Source of the DNA: Betaproteobacteria bacterium HGW-Betaproteobacteria-16
Lineage (GTDB): Bacteria; Pseudomonadota; Gammaproteobacteria; Burkholderiales; Burkholderiaceae_C
Assembly (NCBI GenBank): GCA_002840835.1
Contig: PHCQ01000048.1
Span: forward strand, 1-38,380
DNA length: 38,380 bases
Direction of reading: 5' to 3'
Shown here: one piece after another, positions 24,240 to 33,293 of the stretch
How positions within the stretch are numbered: the stretch's first letter is position 1
Layout: each line of letters starts with the position of its first letter
Translations under genes and position numbers: made by a program
Notes under the pieces: model-generated
Databases searched by the model: none
The model's input: only the letters and a program-made list of their open reading frames with translations
Told to the model about the DNA's origin: nothing

Positions 24240-25304
24240 ATGGCTCTCGTTTCCATGCGCGAACTGCTCGACCACGCCGCAGCCAATGGCTACGGCATTC
24301 CAGCCTTCAACGTCAATAACCTGGAGCAGGTGCAGGCCGTGATGGCCGCCGCCGACGAGGTGGGCGCACCCGTCATCCTGCAGGCCAGTGCCGGCGCCCG
24401 CAAATACGCCGGCGAGCCTTTCATCAAGCACCTGATCCAGGCGGCCATGGAAGCCTACCCCCACATTCCCCTGGTCATGCACCAGGACCACGGCACCAGC
24501 CCCAAGGTCTGCCAGGGCGCCATCGACCTGGGCTTCGGCTCGGTCATGATGGACGGCTCGTTGATGGAAGACGGCAAAACGCCGGCCAGCTTCGAATACA
24601 ACACCGAAGTCACCCGCAAAGTGGTGGAGATGGCGCACAAGGTCGGCGTCACCGTGGAAGGCGAACTGGGCTGCCTGGGCAACCTGGAAACCGGTGAAGC
24701 CGGTGAGGAAGACGGCATTGGCGCCGAAGGCAAGCTGGACCATTCCCAGATGCTGACCGACCCCGAAGAGGCCGCCGTGTTCGTCAAGGCCACGCAGCTC
24801 GACGCACTGGCCATTGCCATCGGCACCAGCCACGGCGCCTACAAGTTCAGCCGCAAGCCCACCGGCGACATTCTGGCCATTTCCCGCGTCAAGGAAATCC
24901 ACGCCCGCATCCCCAACACCCACCTGGTGATGCACGGCTCCAGCAGCGTGCCCCAGGACCTGCTGGACATCATCAACCAGTACGGCGGCAAGATGAAGCA
25001 GACCTACGGCGTGCCGGTGTCTGAAATTCAGGAAGCCATCAAGCACGGCGTTCGCAAGATCAACATCGACACCGACATCCGCATGGCCATGACCGGCGCG
25101 GTGCGCAAGTTCCTGGCCGAGAACCCGGAAAAATTCGACGCCCGCGAATGGCTCAAGCCGGCCCGCGAAGCGGCCAAGCAGGTTTGCAAGCAGCGCTACA
25201 TGGAGTTCGGCTGTGAGGGCCAGGGCGCCAAGATCAAGGGTGAGTCGCTGTCGGTGATGGCGCAGAAGTACGCCAAGGGCGAGCTGGCGCAGCAGGTGGT
25301 CTGA
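24240..25304 (+). CDS. fba: Fructose-bisphosphate aldolase, class II
   Basis: 354 aa. This zinc-dependent aldolase cleaves or forms fructose 1,6-bisphosphate (glycolysis and gluconeogenesis). Motifs are MHQDHGTSP (zinc His and catalytic Asp), [10 protein letters not shown], the acidic loop [37 protein letters not shown] and [10 protein letters not shown]. The length fits the Calvin-cycle/CbbA-like subtype of class II. AAAGGGA precedes the ATG. TAAAAT at about 24187-24192 could be its -10 element, but no clear -35 is seen. A strong terminator follows. Confidence 0.96.
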   Translation: MALVSMRELLDHAAANGYGIPAFNVNNLEQVQAVMAAADEVGAPVILQASAGARKYAGEPFIKHLIQAAMEAYPHIPLVMHQDHGTSPKVCQGAIDLGFGSVMMDGSLMEDGKTPASFEYNTEVTRKVVEMAHKVGVTVEGELGCLGNLETGEAGEEDGIGAEGKLDHSQMLTDPEEAAVFVKATQLDALAIAIGTSHGAYKFSRKPTGDILAISRVKEIHARIPNTHLVMHGSSSVPQDLLDIINQYGGKMKQTYGVPVSEIQEAIKHGVRKINIDTDIRMAMTGAVRKFLAENPEKFDAREWLKPAREAAKQVCKQRYMEFGCEGQGAKIKGESLSVMAQKYAKGELAQQVV

Positions 25305-25327
25305 ACGCCTGACGCTGTTCAAGCTTG

Positions 25328-25358
25328 AAAGGGCCACCTCGCGGTGGCCTTTTCTTTT
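25328..25358 (+). terminator. Intrinsic terminator after fba
   Basis: Stem GGCCACC/GGTGGCC (25332-25338 and 25343-25349) with loop TCGC, A-rich before and TTTTCTTTT after; 24 bp downstream of the fba stop. Confidence 0.9.
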
Positions 25359-25441
25359 GTGGGTGCAGGCTTTTACACATCGATACCGCCGTGCAGCACC
25401 CGGGTGCATTGGCGTGGGTCGATGGGCCCAGAATGGGCCAG

Positions 25442-26452
25442 ATGAAATCCCGAAAGCGGTCCACCAGCTGGACCAAGCTCTTTGAGCGCAACATGAAGAC
25501 CATGACGCGCATGGCCACCGCGTCCAGCACGCGCAGTCGATCACGGACCCCGCCACTGGCGACCCCGCTTGCGCTCACTCCCGGTGGCGGCACCTGGACG
25601 CCAGGCGTGGCCATGGGCGCCACAGGCGTGCGGCGCTACCGGATCTACCGCCCGCCCGGCATCGCGTTCGGCGAACGCCTGCCGATGATGGTGATGTTGC
25701 ATGGCTGTGGTCAGGACGCGAACCGCTTTGCGCTCAGCACGCGGATGAACCAACTGGCTGCCAAGGAGCGCTTTCTGGTGCTGTACCCCGAACAGGACCG
25801 GATCGCGAACGCACAGGGCTGCTGGAACTGGTTCGACACCGACAACGGGCGTGCCTATGGCGAGGCGGCCCTGATCATGCATGCGATCGATCAGGCGTGT
25901 CTGCTGTACGCGGGCGACCGCAGCAAAGTGGCGGTGGCCGGCCTGTCTGCCGGCGCCAGCATGGCCGCGCTGTTGGTGGCCCGGCATCCGGAGCGTTTCA
26001 AGGCGGTGGTCATGCACTCGGGCATTCCGCCGGGCACGGCGCACTCCGGCCTGTCGGCGCTGGGGGCCATGCACGGTCGACGCGAAACGCCGCCGCTGGT
26101 GGCGGCCACCTGGCCCCCGTTGCTGGTTGTGCACGGTGCAGCCGACCACGTGGTCTCACCGCAGAACGGACGCGCGGCGGCACGCGTCTGGGCCGAAGCG
26201 GCCGACGCCCAGGCGGGGGAAGAGCGGCGTGTGCAACGCGGTCAGCGCCACCCGATGCAGGTCACGGACTTCAAGCGACGGGGCCGCACGGTGGCCACGC
26301 TGGTGGCGGTGGACAGGCTGGCGCATGCCTGGAGCGGTGGAGCGGCCCGCCAGCCGTACAGCGACGGGCAGGGGCCGGATGCGTCTCGCATGGCCTGGGC
26401 TTTTGCTTCCCGGCAGTTTCGGACCCAGAAAGCACCCCGGCCTTTGGATTGA
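25442..26452 (+). CDS. PHB-depolymerase family esterase
   Basis: 336 aa from the ATG at 25442; the frame is open upstream but that part overlaps the fba terminator. It is an alpha/beta hydrolase of the esterase PHB/LpqC type. The oxyanion region is MLHGCGQD (about residues 85-92), the nucleophile elbow AGLSAGAS has Ser169, HGAADHVVSP contributes Asp235, and LAHAWSGG contributes His295, completing a triad. No signal peptide is seen. The first 55 residues are basic and low in complexity. It could act on short-chain polyhydroxyalkanoate or other esters; the substrate is not settled by sequence. Confidence 0.87.
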   Translation: MKSRKRSTSWTKLFERNMKTMTRMATASSTRSRSRTPPLATPLALTPGGGTWTPGVAMGATGVRRYRIYRPPGIAFGERLPMMVMLHGCGQDANRFALSTRMNQLAAKERFLVLYPEQDRIANAQGCWNWFDTDNGRAYGEAALIMHAIDQACLLYAGDRSKVAVAGLSAGASMAALLVARHPERFKAVVMHSGIPPGTAHSGLSALGAMHGRRETPPLVAATWPPLLVVHGAADHVVSPQNGRAAARVWAEAADAQAGEERRVQRGQRHPMQVTDFKRRGRTVATLVAVDRLAHAWSGGAARQPYSDGQGPDASRMAWAFASRQFRTQKAPRPLD

Positions 26453-26478
26453 GCCTCTTCGCGCCAACCTGCGATAAT
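26449..26478 (+). promoter_or_regulatory. purC: Putative purC promoter
   Basis: TTGAGC (26449-26454) and GATAAT (26473-26478) with an 18-bp spacer, overlapping the stop codon of the esterase gene. A start near 26485 would place the hairpin at 26496-26523 inside a roughly 70-base purC leader. Confidence 0.45.
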
Positions 26479-26495
26479 TCCCCGGAATGGTTCGG

Positions 26496-26528
26496 AGCCC
26501 GTTGACTGTTCAGTCATCGGGCTTTTTT
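26496..26528 (+). terminator. Intrinsic terminator hairpin, possibly within the purC leader
   Basis: AGCCCG (26496-26501) pairs with CGGGCT (26518-26523), and inside it TGACTG pairs with CAGTCA around a TT loop; six T residues follow. It may simply end the esterase transcript, or act on transcripts starting at the putative promoter just upstream. purC begins 30 bp later. Confidence 0.8.
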
Positions 26529-26557
26529 CCTGTCTGTCACTTTTTCTGTGCCCGATC

Positions 26558-27466
26558 ATGACTTCCGCCCTGCACACCTCTGCACTGACTTCCCTGCACC
26601 TGCTGGCGCGCGGCAAGGTGCGTGACAACTACGCCGTGGGCAACGACCGCATCCTGATGGTTGCGTCCGACCGCATCAGCGCGTTCGACGTGATCATGGG
26701 CGAACCGATTCCGGGCAAGGGCCAGTTGCTCACGCAGTTGTCGCTGTTCTGGTTCGACAAGCTCGGCCCCAACGGTCTGAACATCTGCCCCATCCACCTC
26801 ACCGGCGAATCGCCCGAGAGCGTGGTCACGCCGGCCGAGGTGCCGCAGGTGGTGGGCCGTTCCATGCTGGTGCAGCGCCTCAAACCCATTCCAGTGGAAG
26901 CGGTGGTGCGCGGCTACCTGGCCGGCAGCGGCTGGAAGGAATACCAGGAGAGCCATTCGGTGTGCGGCGTGCCGCTGCCCGAAGGCTTGCAGAACGCCTC
27001 CAAGCTCCCTGAGCCCATCTACACACCGGCCGCCAAGGCCGACATGGGCGAGCACGACGAGAACATCACCTTCGAACAGACGGTGGCCATGATCGGCGCC
27101 GATCTGGCCGCGCAGATCCGCGATGTGTCGATTGCGCTCTACAAGGCGGCGGCCGCCATCGCGCTGGAGAAGGGCATCATCATTGCCGACACCAAGTTCG
27201 AATTCGGCCTGGACGCCAAAGGCACCCTGGTGCTGATGGACGAGGTGCTCACGCCCGACAGCTCGCGCTACTGGCCGCTGGAGAGCTACGTGGTGGGCCA
27301 GAACCCGCCCAGCTACGACAAGCAGTTCCTGCGCGACTGGCTGGAGACGGCGCAGGTGGGCGGCAAGGCCTGGGACAAGACGCCGCCTGCGCCGCGCCTG
27401 CCGAAGGAAGTGATCGAGAAGACGGCGGCCAAGTACCAGGAAGCGCTGAAGCGGCTGATGGGCTGA
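26558..27466 (+). CDS. purC: SAICAR synthetase (phosphoribosylaminoimidazole-succinocarboxamide synthase)
   Basis: 302 aa, the longer bacterial/yeast-like form. It joins CAIR and aspartate using ATP in purine synthesis. Typical sequence includes [68 protein letters not shown] and [14 protein letters not shown]. No good ribosome-binding site precedes the ATG. In relatives purE and purK often follow; here a bidirectional terminator and then the sugar cluster follow instead. Confidence 0.96.
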   Translation: MTSALHTSALTSLHLLARGKVRDNYAVGNDRILMVASDRISAFDVIMGEPIPGKGQLLTQLSLFWFDKLGPNGLNICPIHLTGESPESVVTPAEVPQVVGRSMLVQRLKPIPVEAVVRGYLAGSGWKEYQESHSVCGVPLPEGLQNASKLPEPIYTPAAKADMGEHDENITFEQTVAMIGADLAAQIRDVSIALYKAAAAIALEKGIIIADTKFEFGLDAKGTLVLMDEVLTPDSSRYWPLESYVVGQNPPSYDKQFLRDWLETAQVGGKAWDKTPPAPRLPKEVIEKTAAKYQEALKRLMG

Positions 27467-27484
27467 GGGTTGCTGTCAATTACC

Positions 27485-27514
27485 AAAAAAGCCTGGGAAT
27501 GCCCAGGCTTTTTT
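27485..27514. terminator. Bidirectional intrinsic terminator between purC and dgoD
   Basis: AAAAAA, then GCCTGGG, AATG, CCCAGGC, then TTTTTT: a symmetric hairpin with A-run and T-run that can end both the plus-strand purC transcript and the minus-strand sugar operon. Confidence 0.93.
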
Positions 27515-27538
27515 GTGCCCTGTCAGTTGCTCAAAACC

Positions 27539-28687
27539 TCACCACTCGGCGAAGCTGCCGTCCCCGTGGCGCCAGACCGGGTTGCGCCAGCGGTGCCCCT
27601 CTGCGGCGCGTTCCTTCACATAGGCTTCGTTCACCTCGATCCCCAGGCCCGGCCCGGTGGGGATGGTGACCATGCCGTCCTGGTAAGCGAACACCTCGGG
27701 GTTGCTCACGTAGTCCAGTAGGTCGTTGGCTTCGTTGTAGTGGATGCCCAGGCTTTGTTCCTGGATGAAGGCGTTGTAGCAGCCGGCGTCGATCTGCAGG
27801 TTGGCCGCCAGCGCGATGGGGCCGAGCGGGCAGTGCAGGGCGAGCGCCACGTCGTAGGCCTCTGCCATGGCCGCGATCTTGCGCGTTTCGGTGATGCCAC
27901 CGGCGTGCGATGGGTCGGGCTGGATGATGTCCACGTAGCCTTCGGAGAGGATGCGCTTGAAGTCCCAGCGGCTGTAGAGGCGTTCGCCCAGGGCAATGGG
28001 CGTGCTGGAAAGGTGGGCCAGTTCCTTGAGGGCTTCGTGGTGTTCGCTGAGCACGGGCTCTTCAATGAACATGAGGCGGAAGGGCTCCAGTTCCTTGAAC
28101 AGCACCTTGGCCATGGGCTTGTGCACGCGGCCATGAAAGTCCACGCCAATGCCCACGTTCGGCCCAACGGCCTCGCGCACCGCGGCCACGTTCGCCAGGC
28201 AACGCTCCACCTTGTCGAAGCTGTCCACGAACTGCATCTCTTCGGTGCCGTTCATCTTCACGGCGGTGAAGCCGCGTGCCACGGCCGCTTCTGCAGCGGC
28301 AGCGGTTTCGCTGGGGCGGTCGCCGCCGATCCAGCTGTAGACGCGGATGCGGTCGCGCACCTGTCCACCCAGCAGGTCAGAGACCGATGCGCCCAGCGCC
28401 TTGCCTTTGATGTCCCACAGAGCCTGGTCGATGCCGGCCAGCGCGCTCATGTGGATACCGCCGCCGCGGTAGAAACCGCCTCGGTACATCACCGTCCAGT
28501 GGTCTTCGATGTGGCGTGGGTCCTTGCCGATGAGGTAGTCGGCGAGTTCGTCGACCATGGCCGCCACGGCGTGTGCGCGACCTTCCAGCACGGGCTCGCC
28601 CCAGCCGCTGATGCCTTCGTCGGTTTCTATCTTCAGGAAGCACCAGCGTGGGGGTACCAGGTAGGTGGTCAGGCTGGTGATCTTCAT
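27539..28687 (-). CDS. dgoD: D-galactonate dehydratase (enolase superfamily)
   Basis: 382 aa, the same length as E. coli DgoD. Active-site residues fall at E. coli positions: D183 and H185 in [10 protein letters not shown]209 in FIEEPV, E235 in ALGERLYSR, and H285 in LHCPLGP. It dehydrates D-galactonate to 2-keto-3-deoxy-D-galactonate. Its start overlaps the dgoA stop (ATGA at 28684-28687). Last gene of the minus-strand cluster, which ends in the bidirectional terminator. Confidence 0.95.
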   Translation of the reverse strand: MKITSLTTYLVPPRWCFLKIETDEGISGWGEPVLEGRAHAVAAMVDELADYLIGKDPRHIEDHWTVMYRGGFYRGGGIHMSALAGIDQALWDIKGKALGASVSDLLGGQVRDRIRVYSWIGGDRPSETAAAAEAAVARGFTAVKMNGTEEMQFVDSFDKVERCLANVAAVREAVGPNVGIGVDFHGRVHKPMAKVLFKELEPFRLMFIEEPVLSEHHEALKELAHLSSTPIALGERLYSRWDFKRILSEGYVDIIQPDPSHAGGITETRKIAAMAEAYDVALALHCPLGPIALAANLQIDAGCYNAFIQEQSLGIHYNEANDLLDYVSNPEVFAYQDGMVTIPTGPGLGIEVNEAYVKERAAEGHRWRNPVWRHGDGSFAEW

Positions 28688-29355
28688 GTTGGTGCGTGCG
28701 AAGGGAATGGTTTTGTTGGGGTGGCCGCTTGCCAGGCATGAACGAACGCCTCGGCTTGTTGCGCCACCTGCTGTGCGCTGTCACCCGGGCGGTACAGGGC
28801 AGAACCCAGGCCCAGGCCGCTGGCGCCAGCGGCCACGTAGGGCGCCACGGCATCCGGCGTGATGCCACCCACCGGCACGATGGCCACCGGTGGCCTCAGC
28901 ACCGCGCGCCAGGCCTTGAGACCCACGGGGCCCAGGGCTTCGGCGGGAAACATCTTGAGCACGTCTGCGCCTGCGGCTAGCGCGGCAAACGCTTCCGTCG
29001 GCGTGGCCACGCCGGGCGCACAGGCGAGACCTGCGGTCTTGGCCGCGCGGATCACGGCGGCGTCGCTGTGCGGCATCACCACCAGCTGGCCACCGGCGGC
29101 GGCGATGTCGGCGCACGATTCGGGCTGCAGCACCGTTCCCGCGCCGATGAGCGCATCGGCCGGCAAGGTGTCGCGCAGCAGCCGGATGCTGCGCAGCGGA
29201 TCGGGCGAGTTCAAAGGCACTTCGATCACGCGAAAACCCGCGTCGTAGAGCGCATGGCCAATGGCTTCGGCTTCGTGTGGCTGCAGCCCGCGCAGGATGG
29301 CGATGAGCCCGCAGTGAGAGAGGGCCTGGTGGAGCAGTTGTTCGGACGGATGCAT
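28684..29355 (-). CDS. dgoA: 2-dehydro-3-deoxy-6-phosphogalactonate aldolase
   Basis: 223 aa from the ATG at 29355; the upstream open frame lies in repeat sequence. Class I aldolase of the KDPG/KDPGal family: [15 protein letters not shown], Glu45 in [19 protein letters not shown], and the Schiff-base Lys134 in [13 protein letters not shown], then [19 protein letters not shown], rather than the PVTLRT-like strand of KDPG aldolases, and the dgoD/dgoK context favour KDPGal. It yields pyruvate and glyceraldehyde 3-phosphate. A 244-bp repeat-bearing gap separates it from dgoK. Confidence 0.93.
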   Translation of the reverse strand: MHPSEQLLHQALSHCGLIAILRGLQPHEAEAIGHALYDAGFRVIEVPLNSPDPLRSIRLLRDTLPADALIGAGTVLQPESCADIAAAGGQLVVMPHSDAAVIRAAKTAGLACAPGVATPTEAFAALAAGADVLKMFPAEALGPVGLKAWRAVLRPPVAIVPVGGITPDAVAPYVAAGASGLGLGSALYRPGDSAQQVAQQAEAFVHAWQAATPTKPFPSHAPT

Positions 29356-29429
29356 GTCAGTTTCCCATGGTGCCGGAGCGCCACCTGGGGCGCAGCCTCC
29401 TAGCCTCCGGCGCGAAATGCCTTTTTCCA

Positions 29430-29597
29430 GAGATGCCGTCGGGCCGGCTTTGCCGGACGACTGGTATCGCCCCCTTGAGGGGGCTGAGGGCCGCGGCTCC
29501 AAGCCTGCCTGCGCAGGCTTGGACAGCCCGAAGAAGCATGGCCTCTGGCGATGCTGCGGCCTGCAAGGCGCGCGAAGCGACGCGGGGGTGCTCCATG
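29430..29597. repeat. GC-rich hairpin repeat between dgoA and dgoK
   Basis: Consecutive hairpins are visible: GCCGGCTTTGCCGG (29451-29464), CCCCCTTGAGGGGG (29469-29483) and AAGCCTGCCTGCGCAGGCTT (29501-29520), ending CGCGGGGGTGCTCC. They split an otherwise tightly spaced operon and could lower expression of dgoAD or stabilise the upstream mRNA. Confidence 0.6.
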
Positions 29598-29599
29598 AA

Positions 29600-30574
29600 C
29601 TACACCAGCCCGCCCGCCTGCGCGATGGACCACAAGCCCATCGGCGTGACCTCGGAGCGGATCAGCGGTGAGTCCTGGCCGTGCACTTCCAGCGCGGCGG
29701 CGTAGCGCTGGCAAAGGCTGGGTTCGCCGCACAGCACCACGCGCAGGCCCTCGCCCAGCAGCGCCCTGGCGATTGCGGCCACTTCATGGCCGATGAGCAG
29801 ACCGGAAAGGTAGTCGGGTTGTGAGGTGGGCGGTAGGCTGCCGGTGAGGCCCAACGTGCGGCTGCTGAACACGTTGGACAGAACACCCAGGGCGCCCTCG
29901 GGCGAGCGGGCCACCCGCAGCCCCCGGGTGAAGGCTTTTTCGTCAAAAGCCGCGTTGATGGCCATGGTGCGCCCCAGCAAGGTGTGCTGGCACAGCGCGG
30001 CAAAAATCTCCCCGGTCATGAAGGTTTCGAACCGCGTGACCGCCCCATCTTCCACCAGCACCCATTTGCTGTGTGTGCCCGGCAGGCCAATCACCATGCG
30101 CTGAAGCGCACCGCCGTTGGGTGCCAGGCTTTGCAGCACGCCGGCGATCTGCGTTTCTTCGCCCCGCATCACGTTGGGCAGCTCGCCATGCTGGATGAGC
30201 CCGGGCACGATGTGCAGCGAAGGGCCGCTGCCACGGGGCACCACGGTGAAAGCGTGCGACAGGTCGGCTGCGCGACTGGGCAGGGGCTGGTAGGCCGCTT
30301 CCTTCCAGCCCTGCGCACTGCCCACCATGCCGCAGGCCAGCAAGGGCACGTCAGGGTGTTCCTGCAGCCACTCACCGCAGACGCCCTGCAACGCCGCTTC
30401 AAAGCGGTCCGCTGCGAGGCCAGAGGCAGCAACCGGCAAGTGCATGATGCCGTGCTCGCTGCGCCGGCTCGCCAGCACCCGGCCGCCCGCACCCAGCGCA
30501 TAGGCACGCAAGGAGCTGGTGCCCCAGTCCAGCGCGATCAGGGCGGGAGAGTCATGCAGGTCGGAGGAAGTCAT
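29600..30574 (-). CDS. dgoK: 2-dehydro-3-deoxygalactonokinase
   Basis: 324 aa. It phosphorylates 2-keto-3-deoxy-D-galactonate to the 6-phosphate used by DgoA. The N-terminus IALDWGTSSLRAYAL is the phosphate-1 motif of the family; further markers are LLACGMVGSAQGWKEA, RGEETQIAG, MVIGLPGTHSKWV, FMTGEIFAALCQHTLLG and LIGHEVAA. Length and motifs match DgoK. It lies 10 bp after the keto-acid dehydratase-like gene. Confidence 0.94.
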   Translation of the reverse strand: MTSSDLHDSPALIALDWGTSSLRAYALGAGGRVLASRRSEHGIMHLPVAASGLAADRFEAALQGVCGEWLQEHPDVPLLACGMVGSAQGWKEAAYQPLPSRAADLSHAFTVVPRGSGPSLHIVPGLIQHGELPNVMRGEETQIAGVLQSLAPNGGALQRMVIGLPGTHSKWVLVEDGAVTRFETFMTGEIFAALCQHTLLGRTMAINAAFDEKAFTRGLRVARSPEGALGVLSNVFSSRTLGLTGSLPPTSQPDYLSGLLIGHEVAAIARALLGEGLRVVLCGEPSLCQRYAAALEVHGQDSPLIRSEVTPMGLWSIAQAGGLV

Positions 30575-30584
30575 TTGGGCGAAG

Positions 30585-31517
30585 TCACTTGCTCCACTTC
30601 AAGACCAGGGGATCCAGCCGCCTGGCGATGTCGATCAACCCTCGACGCACTTCAGGATGCATGGCCGGAAAAGGATGACGGCCTGCCTCACAAGCAATCA
30701 CACCGCCTTCTTTCATCAATGCCTTGGCAGTGAGGATGCCGCCCTGGCGGTTCTCGTGGTTGATCAGCGGCAGCCAGCGCTGGTACAGGCTGAAGGCCAG
30801 ATCGGCATCACCCTTGAAGTGTGCTTCGATGATGGGACGAATGCCATCGGGAAAACCACCACCGGTCATGGCACCGGTGGCGCCGGCGTCCAGGTCGGCC
30901 AGCAGGGTGATGGCTTCTTCGCCATCCCACGGGCCTTCGATGGCATCGCCGCCCAGCCGGATCAGCTCGCGCAGCTTGCTGGCCGCCCCCGGTGTCTCGA
31001 TCTTGAAGTAAGCCAGTTGTTCGATCTCCTGCGCCATGCGTGCCAGGAAAGAGGCAGACAACACGGTGCCGCTGGCCGGCGCGTCCTGCACCATGATGGG
31101 AATGTCGATTGCGTCGGACACGCGGGCATAGAACTCGTAGATCAGCGGTTCTGGCACGCGGAAAGTGGCGCCGTGATAGGGCGGCATCACCATCACCATG
31201 GCCGCACCCATGTCCTGCGCACGCCGGCTGCGCGCGGCACAGACCGACGTGCCGTAGTGCGTGGTGGTCACGATCACCGGCACCCGACCGGCCACGTGTT
31301 CCAGGCACAGACGCGTCAGCGTTTCGCGCTCGTCGTCGGACAGCGAGAACTGTTCAGAAAAGTTGGCCAGGATGCACAGGCCATCCACGCCAGCATTGAT
31401 CATGAAATCGAGGCAGCGCTTCTGGCTTTCCAGGTCCAGCGTGCCGTCCTCATGGAAGGTGGTGGGAACGACGGGGAAGATGCCTCTGTAGCGGGGCGTG
31501 CGAGCGGACGACTTCAT
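30585..31517 (-). CDS. DHDPS-family 2-keto-3-deoxy-L-arabonate dehydratase (probable)
   Basis: 310 aa from the ATG at 31517, which has GGAA upstream; the ATG at 31529 sits too close to its AAAGG. Class I TIM barrel of the dihydrodipicolinate synthase family, with Schiff-base Lys172 in YFKIETPG, VTTTHYGTSVCAARS and GIFPVVPTTF. Length (family about 309) and position beside L-arabonate dehydratase point to the enzyme making 2-oxoglutarate semialdehyde from L-2-keto-3-deoxyarabonate. A KDG/KDA aldolase or another DHDPS relative is the alternative. Confidence 0.8.
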   Translation of the reverse strand: MKSSARTPRYRGIFPVVPTTFHEDGTLDLESQKRCLDFMINAGVDGLCILANFSEQFSLSDDERETLTRLCLEHVAGRVPVIVTTTHYGTSVCAARSRRAQDMGAAMVMVMPPYHGATFRVPEPLIYEFYARVSDAIDIPIMVQDAPASGTVLSASFLARMAQEIEQLAYFKIETPGAASKLRELIRLGGDAIEGPWDGEEAITLLADLDAGATGAMTGGGFPDGIRPIIEAHFKGDADLAFSLYQRWLPLINHENRQGGILTAKALMKEGGVIACEAGRHPFPAMHPEVRRGLIDIARRLDPLVLKWSK

Positions 31518-31534
31518 GTTGAGTTCCATACCTT

Positions 31535-33268
31535 TCAATGGGAATGCCTGGGGACGGCCGAGCCTCTGCAGCCCACGAGAAAATCAAAATCGCAGCCTTC
31601 GTCGGCCTGCAACACATGGTCCACGTACAGGCGTCGGTACCCGCCATTGCCGCCCACGTCGGCAAGGTTCAGCGTGGCCAGGCGATCGGCCAGTTCGGCT
31701 TCGCTGATGTCCAGGTGCAGGCGGCCCTGTTCACAATCCAGCTCGATGAAGTCGCCATCACGCACAGCAGCCAGCGGGCCACCGGCAGCGGCTTCGGGCG
31801 CCACGTGCAGCACCACGGTGCCATACGCAGTGCCGCTCATGCGGGCGTCAGAAATGCGCACCATGTCCTTGATGCCCTGGCGCAGCAGCTTGGGCGGCAG
31901 GCCCATGTTGCCCACCTCGGCCATGCCGGGGTAGCCGCGTGGGCCGCAGTTCTTCAGCACCATCACGCAGGTGGCGTCGATGTCAAGGTCTTCGTCGACG
32001 ATGCGTTCCTTGTAGTGTTCAAGGTTCTCGAACACCACCGCGCGGCCCCGGTGCTTGAGCAGTTCCGGCGTGGCGGCCGATGGCTTGAGCACCGCGCCGC
32101 GCGGCGCCAGGTTGCCGCGCAGGATGCGGATGCCGCCGTCGGCCAGCAGCGGCTTGTCCAGCGGGCGGATCACCTCGTCGTTGTACTGCGGGGCCTCGCG
32201 CACGTTGTCCCAGAGGCTCTTGCCGTTGACGGTGAGTGCATCCGGGTGGGGTAGCAGATTGTGTTCGCCCAGCCGGCGCAACACGGCGGGCAGGCCACCC
32301 GCGTAATAGAACTCTTCCATCAGATAACGGCCCGAAGGTTGCAGGTCCACCAGGGTGGGGGTGCCCTGGCCAATGCGCGTCCAGTCCTCAAGCTCCAGTG
32401 GCACACCCATGCGGCCAGCGATGGCCTTGAGGTGGATCACCGCGTTGGTGGAGCCGCCTATGGCGGCGTTGGTGCGGATGGCGTTTTCAAACGCTTCGCG
32501 CGTGAGGATTTTGGACAGCGTGAGCCCTTCGTGCGCCATTTCCACAATGCGCTTGCCCGACATGTGCGCCAGCACATAGCGGCGCGCGTCCACGGCGGGA
32601 ATGGCCGCGTTGTGCGGCAGCGAGGTGCCCAGTGCTTCGGCCATGCAGGCCATGGTGCTGGCCGTGCCCATGGTGTTGCAGGTGCCGGCCGATCGCGACA
32701 TCCCGGCCTCGGCGGCGAAGAACTGGTGTTCGTTGATCTCGCCCGCCTTGAGCGACTCGTGCAACTGCCACACCGCGGTACCGGAGCCGATGTTCTTGCC
32801 TTCGAGCTTGCCGTTGAGCATGGGCCCGCCCGTGACCACGATGGTGGGTACGTCGCAACTGGCCGCACCCATCAGCAGCGCGGGCGTGGTCTTGTCGCAG
32901 CCCACCAGCAGCACCACGGCGTCGATGGGGTTGCCGCGAATGGCTTCTTCCACGTCCATGCTGGCCAGGTTTCGGGTGAGCATGGCGGTGGGCCGCAGGT
33001 TGGATTCACCGTTGGAGAACACTGGGAATTCGACCGGGAAGCCGCCCGCTTCATAGATGCCGCGTTTGACGTGTTCGGCGATCTTGCGGAAGTGCGCGTT
33101 GCAGGGCGTGAGTTCGCTCCAGGTGTTGCAGATGCCGATGATGGGACGCCCGTCGAACTCGTGGTCGGGGATGCCCTGGTTCTTCATCCAGCTGCGGTAC
33201 ATGAAGCCGTTCTTGTCGGCGGTGCCGAACCATTCGGCGGAGCGGAGTTTGCGCTTGGGGGTGGTCAT
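31535..33268 (-). CDS. L-arabonate dehydratase (IlvD/EDD family, Fe-S)
   Basis: 577 aa. Starts MTTPKRKLRSAEWFG, typical of sugar-acid dehydratases rather than IlvD. Iron-sulfur ligands are Cys56 (TPCNAHF), Cys124 (LVGCDKTTPA) and Cys197 (AGTCNTMG), spaced as in characterised L-arabonate dehydratases, with Lys126 as the candidate metal-binding lysine. The C-terminal RISDARMSGTAYG holds the catalytic serine. It forms L-2-keto-3-deoxyarabonate. Broad activity on related acids such as D-fuconate or D-galactonate is known in this family. It lies 25 bp after the YjfF-like permease. Confidence 0.88.
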   Translation of the reverse strand: MTTPKRKLRSAEWFGTADKNGFMYRSWMKNQGIPDHEFDGRPIIGICNTWSELTPCNAHFRKIAEHVKRGIYEAGGFPVEFPVFSNGESNLRPTAMLTRNLASMDVEEAIRGNPIDAVVLLVGCDKTTPALLMGAASCDVPTIVVTGGPMLNGKLEGKNIGSGTAVWQLHESLKAGEINEHQFFAAEAGMSRSAGTCNTMGTASTMACMAEALGTSLPHNAAIPAVDARRYVLAHMSGKRIVEMAHEGLTLSKILTREAFENAIRTNAAIGGSTNAVIHLKAIAGRMGVPLELEDWTRIGQGTPTLVDLQPSGRYLMEEFYYAGGLPAVLRRLGEHNLLPHPDALTVNGKSLWDNVREAPQYNDEVIRPLDKPLLADGGIRILRGNLAPRGAVLKPSAATPELLKHRGRAVVFENLEHYKERIVDEDLDIDATCVMVLKNCGPRGYPGMAEVGNMGLPPKLLRQGIKDMVRISDARMSGTAYGTVVLHVAPEAAAGGPLAAVRDGDFIELDCEQGRLHLDISEAELADRLATLNLADVGGNGGYRRLYVDHVLQADEGCDFDFLVGCRGSAVPRHSH

Positions 33269-33293
33269 GGTTGTGGTGTGAAAGGAGATGGGG

